This document shows positions 1-9,511 of a stretch of DNA of 64,000 nt, piece by piece. The notes beneath the pieces are model-generated. The model saw nothing but the letters and a program-made list of their open reading frames with translations. It was not told the origin of the DNA and did not search any database. The stretch spans positions 555,463 to 619,462 of the forward strand of contig JAJFKS010000006.1 of the NCBI GenBank assembly GCA_021773115.1, written 5' to 3'. The translations under genes and the position numbers were made by a program. Source of the stretch: Woeseiaceae bacterium (GTDB lineage Bacteria > Pseudomonadota > Gammaproteobacteria > Steroidobacterales > Woeseiaceae). Within the stretch, counting starts at the first letter, position 1, and every line of letters starts with the position of its first letter.

Positions 1-864
1 GGGCACTCATCGCTGACCTACAAGCTTCGGTCGCCGCAAATTGCCGGTGCAATTCTGCAGGCGCGTGACGCCCTGAAGTCGCTTCAACAGACACCGGCTG
101 CCGAAAAGCCCAAGTCCAGCGATCCGGCAACGCGTATGGAGCAGACATTCACCGGGCTGATGCAGGCTGACAGTCGTTCGCCAGATGCTACAGCAGTGCC
201 GTCACTCATTACTGTGGTCGGCGATATCGACGTTGAGAAGGTTCTGCAGCAACTCGAAGCTTCGTTCGGGGCGCTTCGGTATACGAATACGGCCGCCCCT
301 AAGGCACAAGCTTTCTCAAGCGAGACGATGACATTGTCGACCGGCATGCGCGTGGCACAGGCGCAGCTTGGCTACATTGCCGCAGCGCCTGGACCCGGTA
401 ACTCGCGCTCGGACGCATGGCGGCTGCTGCTGTACATCCTGAGTCACGACTATGAGGGCCGACTTGGCAAAAAAGCGATCTCGGATGCAGGCCTTGCCTA
501 TTACATTGGCAGTGAGTATCGGTCTGATGGCACGAACGCCTGGATCAGCCTGTCGACCGGTGTCGATGCAAACAAGATCGCAGCGCTCGGCAATCTGCTG
601 CATACCGAACTCGAACGATTAGCCAGCGAGCCGCCGACAGACAAAGAGATTGCCGAGGCAAAAAATCATCGACTCGGTCGCCTGAGAAGCGCTGCGCAAA
701 GCAATGCTGAGCTTGCATCGCAACTTGCTACGCAGTGGCTGTGGTACGGCGAGCTGCTGACCGTTGATTCCCTTGGCGAACGCCTGGCCGCGATCAGTCG
801 TCAGGACATCCTTGCTGAGATCGCGTCATTCAGTTCGGGAAAAACGATTGTTATCGCCGAGTAG
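1..864 (+). CDS. M16 (insulinase-like) peptidase, C-terminal part, cut by window start
   Basis: The frame is open from base 1 to the TAG at 862-864, so the gene begins upstream of the window. The visible 287 residues look like the second, non-catalytic half of an M16 zinc peptidase. They include a VVGDIDVEKVLQQLEASFG segment, typical of the alpha/beta fold of this family, and a later DYEGRLGKKAISDAGLAY stretch matching the usual fold around a bound peptide. No HxxEH zinc site lies in the visible part; it would be upstream, or absent if this is the inactive partner of a two-subunit peptidase. Such proteins are normally periplasmic. It ends 10 bp from the end of a convergent gene. Confidence 0.8.
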   Translation, partial: GHSSLTYKLRSPQIAGAILQARDALKSLQQTPAAEKPKSSDPATRMEQTFTGLMQADSRSPDATAVPSLITVVGDIDVEKVLQQLEASFGALRYTNTAAPKAQAFSSETMTLSTGMRVAQAQLGYIAAAPGPGNSRSDAWRLLLYILSHDYEGRLGKKAISDAGLAYYIGSEYRSDGTNAWISLSTGVDANKIAALGNLLHTELERLASEPPTDKEIAEAKNHRLGRLRSAAQSNAELASQLATQWLWYGELLTVDSLGERLAAISRQDILAEIASFSSGKTIVIAE

Positions 865-873
865 GCTGCCAGA

Positions 874-3429
874 TTAACGGCAGCTCTCGTAGTGAGCCTC
901 TGCCTGATCGAGATGAGACAGGATTGTCTTTAGCTCGTCCTCATTATTGAAGTCCGTGCGCGCACTGACAGCCGCCCGAATATTGCCAATCCAGGTTAGA
1001 AAGTATTCGGCGTCATCACTGGACTTTGGCCGCTTGCTGTTGACCGTTACGTAAATCGGGCTCGTCGTCGCGTAGGGATAGATATCCAGCAACATTGGGT
1101 GTGCCTCATCACTCCAGGCACGCAGCAACAACCACCCGCTTTCCTTAATCACCACGCTGCCGCTGACATCGGCGCTGCTTTGTCCGGCTGCGAGACCGAA
1201 GGACTCAATAACTTCGCCGTTAAAGACCAGTTCGAGATGGTCTACGGGAATTGCGGACCGAAGCCTTGCAACAAAACTGACTTCTTCATCTCTGGCCGCG
1301 AGCGCGATCTCACCGCCGGGATATTCGTCGTTCACCGTCAGCCCGACGAGCGGTCCGTTGCTGGCCATTGAGGCCCCGGCTTTCAAGCCGGTGATCCAGC
1401 GGTCGCGGCGCTCCGCGGCCGTGTCGGCGTCATCGGTGACCCGAACGTAGGTACGGTTGAGTCCCACCGGGCCGCGCAGTGACGCGTAGTTAGCCATGGC
1501 GTCGGTGCCGCCCGCTGCGGCGATTCGAGCGCCACAGTTCAGCAGCCCGTACCAGACTTCGGCTGACGCTTTGTGGTCAGCAAACCCGACAGTTTCGTAG
1601 TAGTCGACCAGACCAAGCGCAGCATCAACCGGTAAGGCGTTCGTCAGGTACTTGTTGGTCCTGGGGTCCGGCTTCGGCGACAGGAACGGGTGCACGTAGC
1701 CGACGGCCGCGTTTTGCTCATGGGCAAGTCGGGAGATCGTGGCGTTGTCCGGAAACACGCTGGCTGCAGCGGTACCCGGATAAGCCGAGTAGTCCGGCAT
1801 CAGCAGATGGCTGTCGAGCCCCAGCAGACCGAGATGCCCCCAATAGCTGGTGTGGAATTCCTGCGAGTGCAGCAGCGTAACGTCGTCATCGCTTGCTGCG
1901 TCAGGTTCGGGTGAAAAATAGGCTATATCGGGGACGCGCTGCTCTTTATTCACGACCAGGTTGAAAACCATGTCGAGATCTTCAGCACGTGCCTGCTCGA
2001 CCAGGTTCGCGGGAGAGTTACGGTAACTGCCACCGTAATTCATGTGCACGTGGACATCTGCGCTGAACCAGTTGAGCCACTCGGTTGGCAAGTGGAGCGG
2101 CGTTACCCGCAGTGTCAGCGCGTTGTCGCGACCGCCTGTAATGTTCACAACGCGACGCTCAATCTCGTGTTCGAAACCACGCCATACCGTCACGTGCGTT
2201 GCACCAGCGGGTACTTTCAGTGACGCTTTGCCCGCGGTGTGAAAGTACTTGGTTTCGAAGCGGCCGTTATTGCGGTCGTAGCTGTCGTCGGCGTGCAACC
2301 AGGCATCTTGTGGCGCGTAGCTGCGGCCATCGCCGCCAACTATGGAAACTCGAGCGGAAACCGGTTTACCGTAAATATCAACTACGTTGAGTTCAAACTC
2401 GAACATCGGTACTTTGAACTTGCGTTCGGTAACGGCCAGCAACTGGCTGCGACCGCCAATGAAATCCTGAATTCGGATGGCCGTGTCACCGCTTTCGTTC
2501 GTGATGTAGGCAATCTTGCTGCCATCCGGTGACCAGCGTGGCGCCGTGGCATCGAAGTCACCGTAGGTCAGCGGAAACGGTTCCGCGATGCCATCGGCAT
2601 GCGTCACCCAAAGCTGGCGCCACTGGCGGCCAAGATACGAGGCGTAGGCAATCCGGCGGCCGTCGGGAGCGACATCCGGCCTGGCGCTCCACGAGGTTTC
2701 TTCTTTGCGAACCAGCCGGGGTTCGGCGCCGTCTTCCAGCGCCAGCTGTACGATATTGCCGCTGCCGTAAGGCACTTCCGGATTGCTGACGAAAAACAGC
2801 GATTTGCCATCGGGCGCCCAGGCAGGATTCAGTTCATGATCAAACGCACTGTAGTAGTAGCGCGCAATTGAGGACTCTCGCTCTCCGAGTACCGGGCTCG
2901 CACTGAGTTTCCCTTCGACAAGCTCACCGACGAATACGTGGAATCGCCTGGTCTGTCGCGTGGACACGAACGCGAGACGACCGCCATCGGGCGACCAGCG
3001 CGGTTCTACGTTGACATCGCCCCCGGTGGTGAGCGCCGTGATCTTGCCACTATCGAGATTGAGCAAATGGAGCTCAATTGCATCGGCACGATAACGTGCA
3101 AACACAACGGTCTTTCCATCGGGCGAAACATCCGGTTGAAAATCGTAGCCGGGTCCGCTGGTCAATTGCACAGCAGTCCCGGAGTCGATCGCCTGTCGCC
3201 ACAGGCTGCCCTGCATCGAATACACCAGTGCTTCGCCATCGGGTGTCCAGGCGAGCGCGCTGGGTCCCGACGTCAGCTGCGGCAAATACATTTCCCGGAA
3301 GTAGTAGTTGTGCGGGACATCGATTTGATCGAGCACCGGCCGCCGTTCCGCGATCGAGGGGCTCGGCAGCATCGCGCCGAATAACAAACAGACGATCGAT
3401 CCCAATTGCAGTACGGAAGTTGTTCGCAA
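874..3429 (-). CDS. Secreted beta-propeller plus CehA/PHP-type metallohydrolase
   Basis: About 851 residues. A signal peptide ending SPSIA is followed by TolB/PD40-type propeller repeats (many SPDG and APDG turns, about residues 30-330), a domain of uncertain type, then a PHP-like metal-dependent hydrolase beginning at the DVHVH motif (His about 460 and 462). CehA/McbA relatives hydrolyse esters or amides, but the substrate is unknown. An in-frame ATG at 3456 exists, but it lies inside the terminator hairpin of the upstream receptor. I prefer TTG at 3429, preceded by GGAG with 7 bases of spacing, because it gives a clean signal peptide. The gene runs in the same direction as the receptor at 3496-5868. 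Family call fairly sure, function not. Confidence 0.8.
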   Translation of the reverse strand: MRTTSVLQLGSIVCLLFGAMLPSPSIAERRPVLDQIDVPHNYYFREMYLPQLTSGPSALAWTPDGEALVYSMQGSLWRQAIDSGTAVQLTSGPGYDFQPDVSPDGKTVVFARYRADAIELHLLNLDSGKITALTTGGDVNVEPRWSPDGGRLAFVSTRQTRRFHVFVGELVEGKLSASPVLGERESSIARYYYSAFDHELNPAWAPDGKSLFFVSNPEVPYGSGNIVQLALEDGAEPRLVRKEETSWSARPDVAPDGRRIAYASYLGRQWRQLWVTHADGIAEPFPLTYGDFDATAPRWSPDGSKIAYITNESGDTAIRIQDFIGGRSQLLAVTERKFKVPMFEFELNVVDIYGKPVSARVSIVGGDGRSYAPQDAWLHADDSYDRNNGRFETKYFHTAGKASLKVPAGATHVTVWRGFEHEIERRVVNITGGRDNALTLRVTPLHLPTEWLNWFSADVHVHMNYGGSYRNSPANLVEQARAEDLDMVFNLVVNKEQRVPDIAYFSPEPDAASDDDVTLLHSQEFHTSYWGHLGLLGLDSHLLMPDYSAYPGTAAASVFPDNATISRLAHEQNAAVGYVHPFLSPKPDPRTNKYLTNALPVDAALGLVDYYETVGFADHKASAEVWYGLLNCGARIAAAGGTDAMANYASLRGPVGLNRTYVRVTDDADTAAERRDRWITGLKAGASMASNGPLVGLTVNDEYPGGEIALAARDEEVSFVARLRSAIPVDHLELVFNGEVIESFGLAAGQSSADVSGSVVIKESGWLLLRAWSDEAHPMLLDIYPYATTSPIYVTVNSKRPKSSDDAEYFLTWIGNIRAAVSARTDFNNEDELKTILSHLDQAEAHYESCR

Positions 3430-3441
3430 ATTCGCTACTCC

Positions 3442-3474
3442 AAAAAAAATGGCCATGGGGTTTCCATGGCCATT
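3442..3474 (-). terminator. Rho-independent terminator of the TonB receptor
   Basis: A perfect 11-bp stem (3448-3458 with 3464-3474, arms AATGGCCATGG and CCATGGCCATT) with a 5-base loop is followed on the minus strand by a run of T (complement of A 3442-3447). It sits 22 bp after the receptor stop codon. The 3' arm contains the ATG that would otherwise be taken as the start of the next gene. Confidence 0.85.
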
Positions 3475-3495
3475 GTAACAACTAATGAATTGCGC

Positions 3496-5868
3496 TCAGA
3501 AACGGCGGCCGAAACGCAGGCCTATGGTGCGTGGACGATTCACCAGAATGTCGGAATCCTGGGTAATCGTGCCAAACGGATCGTAGTAATTGGCGCCGTA
3601 ACGAACAATTTGGGCCCGTTCGTCAGTGGCGTTGTCCAGGAACAGATCAACTGACCATTGTTCGCCGTGCAGACCCGCCGCGAGATTCACAATCGAATAG
3701 GACGGCTGCCTTTCGCGTAACGCTGTTTCAAGATTGCTCCACGAATCGTCGGTATACGCGACCGCTGCCTGCACATACGCCGGAAATCGTGCCATATCGA
3801 AACTGTATCGCCCGATAGCGGTGTACTGCAGTTTCGGTACAAATGGCATTTCCGTGCCCTTGTCTGCCCGCGGTGGATCACCGTTTATTCTTTCCTCTGC
3901 ATTCCGGTAGTAAGCCTCCTGCAATTCAGCGTCGTTGTACGAAGCCGAAAAGGACAATGTGAGGTCATCCGTCGCCGCGAACACGAGGTCAAACTCGGCA
4001 CCTGTCGTTTGTGCCTGACCGATATTCTGAATAATTGTCAGCGGTGAAATATCGAAGTCGAGGAATGAGAACTGGAAGTTATCCCAATCCAGACGATAGG
4101 CCGCGCCATTGAATCGCAGTCGACCGTCCATCCACATCGTCTTCCAGCCAATCTCGTAGTTGTCGACGAAGTCAGGATCGTACTTTGGCAAACCGGCCGC
4201 AACTGAACGATTGACACCACCCGGCCGGAAGCCCTCCGAGTAGGTCGCATACAACAGGATATCGTCGTTTACGTTAACATTTGCGCTTAGCTTGATCGTG
4301 TCGCCGTGGCCCCTGGAGACATCGTTGACGTTTGGCGCAACGTCATAACAGGGATACTGCGGCATGTCGTTCGCATCCAGACAGCGATTCAGTCCGCCTG
4401 TAAACCCGGAGAGCGAATTCTCAAAGTCGAAGTAGCGATAACCACCGACCAGGGTCAGCGTATCGTTGACATCGAAGCTGACTTCGCCAAACATCGCGAC
4501 GTCGCGATCAACGCGATCCTGCTTCGTTTGCCAGACCACTTGCTCACCTTGTACAACGGTTCCGTACGGCCAGGTGGCAGTAGAGAATGCCGGGTCCATG
4601 TCCGGAACCTCCCAACGCAGATCGAAGTTGTGCTCCTGGCGCTGTGCAAACAAGCCGACCATCCAGCGGAAGCGCTGATCACCATCCGACTGCACGCGGA
4701 ATTCATGGCTTTGCTTGGCGAATTTTTCAGCGCTTTTGATGAATTGACTTGGGTCGGTGCAGTTCAGGCCACTCGAATCGTAGTGGTAGCAACCGCCGTA
4801 ATAGCCGTAATAATTATCCAGATACTGGGCGTAGTGGGTGTAGTCGTCAATGCTGTCCTGATCGAGATCCAGGTAGGCGCCCGCGTAGATGAGATCGACA
4901 CCGCCAATTGAGCCTTCGACGGTCAGCGACGCCTGGTACCAGGAGTAATCGTAGCTCTCAGCAAAAAAGCGCTGTGCCTGCAGGTCACCAATATCTTCCG
5001 GGTCGTGGGTAAAAACGCCGTTGGTATCCTGATCCTGGAACATGATGCCGGGCGTTACTGTCCAGTTCTCGTTCAGATCAACCTTCAGCAGTGCGCGCAT
5101 GCCGGTGCTTGTTGCATCGTTGAAGTCTTTCTCGACAAGCGCAGAGTTGGTCTTGGTTACACCGACGCCTTCCAGTGTTACGGATGACAGGACGTTGTCG
5201 ATGTAGCCAGGTGATTGGTCATGCCAGCCAACCAAACGAATTGCGGCATTCTCGCTGACCGGAATATTGACAAAGCCTTCGACGGTATAGCCAACATCAC
5301 CCTTAGAGACTGAATTTGCACCGACGTCGAAGCCCGCTTCAAATTCGCCCAGCCGAGGTTTGTTAGTGATGATACGCATCGTGCCGGCCTGGCTACTCGC
5401 GCCAAAGAAGGTTCCCTGCGGACCCGCGAGCGTCTCGATTCGATTGACGTCATAGATGTGTATATCGAGTACACGGTTGATCGTTGTAACGGGCTGCTCG
5501 TCGAGGTAGACGCCAACGCTAGGCATCGAACCTGAGTGAACGCCATCACCGCCGCTTGAAATGCCGCGCATATAAACCTGCGAAACACCAGGCCGTTGCG
5601 ACTGGAACGACACCGTTGGCAAGAACTGAATGTAGTCTGCAAAATTGTTCAGATTGAGTTGCTCAATTTGAGTGTTACCAAGAACCTGCACGGACACTGC
5701 AACATCCTGAAGATTCTCTTCGCGCTTTTGCGCGGTAACGATGATTTCTTCCAGCGCCGGATTCGAATCTTGCGCCTGGGCGGGCGCGGCAGCACCCGTG
5801 ATGAGCACTGACCCGGTAATTGCGGCTGAAACGGCCGCGGCCAGTGGTTTTCTTTTGAACTGCGTCAT
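3496..5868 (-). CDS. TonB-dependent outer-membrane receptor
   Basis: 790 residues. The signal peptide ends near AQAQ (residue 33), followed by the TonB-box-like EEIIVTAQKREE, a plug domain (about 50-165) and a 22-strand-type barrel ending in RRF, with the terminal Phe typical of outer-membrane proteins. It would import a scarce nutrient using TonB energy; the substrate is not readable. The start is supported by GGGGGA 7 bases upstream of the ATG. It is divergent from a TPR-sulfotransferase gene, and a second receptor of the same general type is found at 21055 next to a paralogous sulfotransferase. A strong terminator follows it. Confidence 0.92.
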   Translation of the reverse strand: MTQFKRKPLAAAVSAAITGSVLITGAAAPAQAQDSNPALEEIIVTAQKREENLQDVAVSVQVLGNTQIEQLNLNNFADYIQFLPTVSFQSQRPGVSQVYMRGISSGGDGVHSGSMPSVGVYLDEQPVTTINRVLDIHIYDVNRIETLAGPQGTFFGASSQAGTMRIITNKPRLGEFEAGFDVGANSVSKGDVGYTVEGFVNIPVSENAAIRLVGWHDQSPGYIDNVLSSVTLEGVGVTKTNSALVEKDFNDATSTGMRALLKVDLNENWTVTPGIMFQDQDTNGVFTHDPEDIGDLQAQRFFAESYDYSWYQASLTVEGSIGGVDLIYAGAYLDLDQDSIDDYTHYAQYLDNYYGYYGGCYHYDSSGLNCTDPSQFIKSAEKFAKQSHEFRVQSDGDQRFRWMVGLFAQRQEHNFDLRWEVPDMDPAFSTATWPYGTVVQGEQVVWQTKQDRVDRDVAMFGEVSFDVNDTLTLVGGYRYFDFENSLSGFTGGLNRCLDANDMPQYPCYDVAPNVNDVSRGHGDTIKLSANVNVNDDILLYATYSEGFRPGGVNRSVAAGLPKYDPDFVDNYEIGWKTMWMDGRLRFNGAAYRLDWDNFQFSFLDFDISPLTIIQNIGQAQTTGAEFDLVFAATDDLTLSFSASYNDAELQEAYYRNAEERINGDPPRADKGTEMPFVPKLQYTAIGRYSFDMARFPAYVQAAVAYTDDSWSNLETALRERQPSYSIVNLAAGLHGEQWSVDLFLDNATDERAQIVRYGANYYDPFGTITQDSDILVNRPRTIGLRFGRRF

Positions 5869-6141
5869 TTACCAATCCCCCACACGTTAGTGCGCTCCGG
5901 TACAAAAGCAATCATCGCCATCCTCGGCGGGTTAAACGTGAACCGCTGGAGTTGCCTGAAAGCAACGACTCGCGACACGGTGACGTGAAAACATTATTGC
6001 GTCATCTCGTTTGTAGCTATAGTGCGCTTATTGGAACAGTAAAAACAAGTGCAAAAAGTTATTTGGGTTGTGGCGAATTTGCATCAATTGCTTGGTCACT
6101 CTTGTAACTATTCGTAGCAACAGTAAGGTGCGTTTCATATT

Positions 6142-8145
6142 GTGAAAAATCAGTCGAACAACGCTGACTTGAAAACGGCATTAAGCCATGCGGCGAATTT
6201 GCTCGGCACGAATCCGGTGCTGGCTCAGGAACAGGCGGAGGAAATTCTAAAGGTCGTCGCCGACTCGCCGTCCGCGAAACACATTCTCTGCGCCGCTCTG
6301 CGACTGCAGGGTAATACCGCAAAAGGGCTGGCGACCATTGAACCGATCGCTAAAAAGTTCGATAGCGATGCCAATATTCTGCACGAATATGCACTCTGCC
6401 TGGGCGCTGCCGGCAAGGGCGATCAAGCCGTCGAAGTGCTTCACAAAGTCTTGCAGCTGGAACCCGGGCATGCGGCCGCGTGGCGTTCGCTCGGTGATCA
6501 GCTGAGCGCGCGCGGCGACGCAGTTGGCAGCGAAGATGCTTACGACAAGCACCTTGCAGCGATAACGCGGCACCCCGAACTAATCGAAGCCGCCAATCAC
6601 CTGCGCAAAAGACAGTATCCGAAAGCGGAACGGCTGACACGAGATGTATTGAAAAAAGATCCGGTCGATGTCATCGCCATTCGAATGCTGGCAGCGATCG
6701 GCATGGAAGTGGGTCAGGTCGACGACGCAATCAACCTGCTGGAACGCTGCCTTGAACTGGCGCCCGAATTTCACCTCGCACGACAAAACTACGCGCTCGC
6801 GCTGTCGCGACGGCAGCGTTTCGACGAAGCACTGGCCGAGATCGAGCGGCTGCTCGTTGCAGAGCCGAACAATCCCAATTACCGCCTGTTGAAAGGATCA
6901 AATCTTGTTCGCAAGGGCGACCATGGTCCCGCACTGCAGCTTTACGAAGCCTTCCTCAGTGAGTACCCAAAGCAATCCGGCGCACACATGAACTACGGAC
7001 ATACGCTAAAAACCGTTGGCCGACTGGACGATTCCATTGCCGCATATCGGACCGCCATTCAGTTGCGCCCGCAAACGGGCGAAGCCTACTGGAGCCTGGC
7101 CAATCTGAAAACATGTCGCTTCACGGATGATGACATCGCCGATATGCAGGCGCAGATCGACGAGGAAAAAGGTGACCCGGATGACCAGTCGCACCTGTTG
7201 TTCGCGCTGGGCAAGGCGATGGAGGACCGCGAGGAGTTTGACCAATCCTTCGACTATTATCAGCGTGGCAACGCCATGCGTAGCATACGGCATCGGCATA
7301 ATGCCAAGGCCAACGTCTTCGACACAGTTCGTCAGATCAAGACACTGAACGCCGAATTTTTTTCGGCGCGGCAAGGCTGGGGAAGCAAGGCCCCGGACCC
7401 GATTTTCATCGTGGGATTGCCGCGTGCCGGCTCCACCCTGCTAGAGCAAATACTCGCGAGCCATTCCCAGGTTGAAGGCACTGCGGAGCTTCCGGACATC
7501 ATTGCGATCTCGCGTCGCCTCGGTAAGAAGTCACGCAAGAACCCGGCTTCTGACTATCCGGAGATTCTCACGACGCTCTGCGACGAACAGGCCCGTGAGC
7601 TTGGCGATGCTTATATCGAATCGACCCGAATCGTGCGCCACGGTCCGCCGTTTTTCATCGACAAGATGCCGAATAACTTCAAGCACATCGGCCTCATCCA
7701 CATGATCCTGCCCAACGCGAAGATCATCGACGCGCGGCGACACCCGATGTCCGGTGGCTTCTCCTGTTTTAAACAGTTATTCGCCCACGGGCAGACGTTC
7801 ACCTACAACCTGACCGATCTGGGTCACTATTACCGCGACTACGTAACGCTGATGGATCACTGGGACGAGGTGCTGCCCGGTCGGGTACATCGAGTGCAAT
7901 ACGAAGACATGGTGTCGGACACCGAGAATCAGATTCGTCAATTGCTCGACTATTGCGATCTGCCGTTCGAAGATCAGTGCCTCAGGTTCTACGAAACCGA
8001 ACGCGCGATCCGTACACCGAGCTCCGAACAGGTGCGACAGCCCGTTTACAAAGAGGGACTCGCGCAATGGCGTAACTTTGAAGTTCATCTGGAGCCGCTG
8101 AAAAAAGCCCTCGGGCCATTGCTCGAACGTTACCCAATCGACTGA
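6142..8145 (+). CDS. TPR-repeat sulfotransferase (copy 1)
   Basis: 667 residues with a GTG start. Residues about 1-400 are tetratricopeptide repeats. Residues about 415-667 form a PAPS-dependent sulfotransferase domain, with the 5'-phosphosulfate loop in PIFIVGLPRAGSTLLEQ (about 420-436) and the 3'-phosphate binding segment DARRHPMSG. No signal peptide is visible, so it is probably cytoplasmic. Relatives resemble tyrosylprotein sulfotransferases, but the acceptor is unknown. It is the first gene of a run in which the next gene starts 13 bp later and the rest overlap. A 273-bp gap separates it from the divergent receptor. It is clearly paralogous to the protein at 18835-20970. Confidence 0.88.
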   Translation: MKNQSNNADLKTALSHAANLLGTNPVLAQEQAEEILKVVADSPSAKHILCAALRLQGNTAKGLATIEPIAKKFDSDANILHEYALCLGAAGKGDQAVEVLHKVLQLEPGHAAAWRSLGDQLSARGDAVGSEDAYDKHLAAITRHPELIEAANHLRKRQYPKAERLTRDVLKKDPVDVIAIRMLAAIGMEVGQVDDAINLLERCLELAPEFHLARQNYALALSRRQRFDEALAEIERLLVAEPNNPNYRLLKGSNLVRKGDHGPALQLYEAFLSEYPKQSGAHMNYGHTLKTVGRLDDSIAAYRTAIQLRPQTGEAYWSLANLKTCRFTDDDIADMQAQIDEEKGDPDDQSHLLFALGKAMEDREEFDQSFDYYQRGNAMRSIRHRHNAKANVFDTVRQIKTLNAEFFSARQGWGSKAPDPIFIVGLPRAGSTLLEQILASHSQVEGTAELPDIIAISRRLGKKSRKNPASDYPEILTTLCDEQARELGDAYIESTRIVRHGPPFFIDKMPNNFKHIGLIHMILPNAKIIDARRHPMSGGFSCFKQLFAHGQTFTYNLTDLGHYYRDYVTLMDHWDEVLPGRVHRVQYEDMVSDTENQIRQLLDYCDLPFEDQCLRFYETERAIRTPSSEQVRQPVYKEGLAQWRNFEVHLEPLKKALGPLLERYPID

Positions 8146-8158
8146 TTGCGATTTCCCT

Positions 8159-9511
8159 ATGAGCGAGAGCCACCTCTTTTACCAAACCACCAGCCGGCGC
8201 CCACGTGTCGCGCGGTCTGAGGGTATTTACCTGTGGGACTCAAGCGGCAAACGTTACATCGACGCGTCCAGCGGGCCGATGGTTTCCAACATTGGCCACT
8301 CGAACCCACGTGTGCTCGCGGCAATGAAACGACAAATGGACAGCGCAACGTTCGCCTATCGCCTGCACTTTGAGAACGACGCGGCTGAAGATCTGGCCAC
8401 GTTGACCGCATCGCTGATGCCCGCCGGACGCGATCGGATCTTTTTTGTTTCAGGTGGATCCGAGTGCGTCGAAAGCTGCCTGAAACTCGCCCGCCAATAC
8501 GCCTTCGTCACCGGTCAGCAGCAGCGCTGGAAAGTCATTTCATTGTTCCCGTCGTATCACGGCTCTACGCTGGGCGCCGTCGCTGTTACCGGTATGCATC
8601 AGTTCGTTGAACCATTCCGCGAAATGATTAAGGAAATGCCCAAGATTCCGGCGGCGACCTGCTATCTCGACCACGATGAACTGACGCACGAAGAACGTGG
8701 CCTGCGCTATGCCAACTTACTGCGTGCGGAAATTGAACGCCAGGGCCCGGAGTCCGTTCTGGCCTTCATCATGGAGCCCGTTGGCGGCGCATCCACCGGC
8801 GCGCTGGTTGCGCCGGACAGCTGGTATCGCGAAGTGCAGAACATTTGTCGAGAGTACGGTGTGCTATTGATCGCCGACGAAGTTATGACTGGCGCTGGGC
8901 GTACCGGCCGGTTTCTTGCCTCCGAACACTGGGACCTGAAACCCGACATCATTGCGATGGCGAAAGGCTTTGCCGCGGGCTACGCGCCCCTTGGCGCGAT
9001 GGCGGCGGACCGGGAAATCGTCGCGACGGTCATGGAACACGGCGGTTTCGCCCACGGCTACACCTACGCGGGCAATCCGCTGGCCTGTGCGGCCGGACTC
9101 GCGGTTCTCGAGGAAGTCTTGCGACAAAAGCTAATCGAAAACGCAGCCGTTCGCGGTGCCCGCCTCAAGTCTTTGCTAAAGAGCCTGATGGATCGATATC
9201 CCTTCATTGGCGACGTGCGCGGCAAGGGATTATTGCTGGCGTTTGAACTGGTGGCTAATCGCGAAACGATGGAGCCGCTGCCGGCCGAACTCAACGCCCA
9301 CGTTAAGCTCGTGGACGAGGCCTATCAACGCGGCCTGATCATCTACTCCCGACGCACGCGCGGCGGTACTATTGGCGACCACTTCATGGTCTGTCCACCG
9401 TTGATCGTCACCGATGGCGACCTGGATGAGATAGTGCAGTTATTGATCGAGAGTCTCGACGCGTTTGCAAAATCCTCGGGACTGCCACTGAACACCACGA
9501 GGCAAGCATGA
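8159..9511 (+). CDS. Class III (PLP-dependent) aminotransferase
   Basis: 450 residues, full length for the family. A PLP enzyme moving an amino group between an amine or omega-amino acid and a keto acid. The Schiff-base lysine is Lys 269 in IAMAKGFAAGYAPLGAM. The upstream LLIADEVMTGAGRTG motif holds the cofactor-binding Asp, and SGGSECVESCLKLAR binds the phosphate. Its stop overlaps the next start by 4 bp (ATGA). Next to a BKACE enzyme and an acetylpolyamine deacetylase-like protein, a diamine or amino-acyl substrate is plausible, but that is inference. Confidence 0.9.
   Translation: MSESHLFYQTTSRRPRVARSEGIYLWDSSGKRYIDASSGPMVSNIGHSNPRVLAAMKRQMDSATFAYRLHFENDAAEDLATLTASLMPAGRDRIFFVSGGSECVESCLKLARQYAFVTGQQQRWKVISLFPSYHGSTLGAVAVTGMHQFVEPFREMIKEMPKIPAATCYLDHDELTHEERGLRYANLLRAEIERQGPESVLAFIMEPVGGASTGALVAPDSWYREVQNICREYGVLLIADEVMTGAGRTGRFLASEHWDLKPDIIAMAKGFAAGYAPLGAMAADREIVATVMEHGGFAHGYTYAGNPLACAAGLAVLEEVLRQKLIENAAVRGARLKSLLKSLMDRYPFIGDVRGKGLLLAFELVANRETMEPLPAELNAHVKLVDEAYQRGLIIYSRRTRGGTIGDHFMVCPPLIVTDGDLDEIVQLLIESLDAFAKSSGLPLNTTRQA

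Noticed and set aside
4306..4911. 201-residue plus-strand frame within the TonB receptor
   Set aside because: Runs opposite to a well-supported gene with signal peptide and barrel motifs; a shadow frame.
6016..6043. Possible minus-strand promoter TTTACT-16-TATAGC for the first receptor
   Set aside because: Only 4 of 6 matches in each box, and alternatives are equally good; not reliable.
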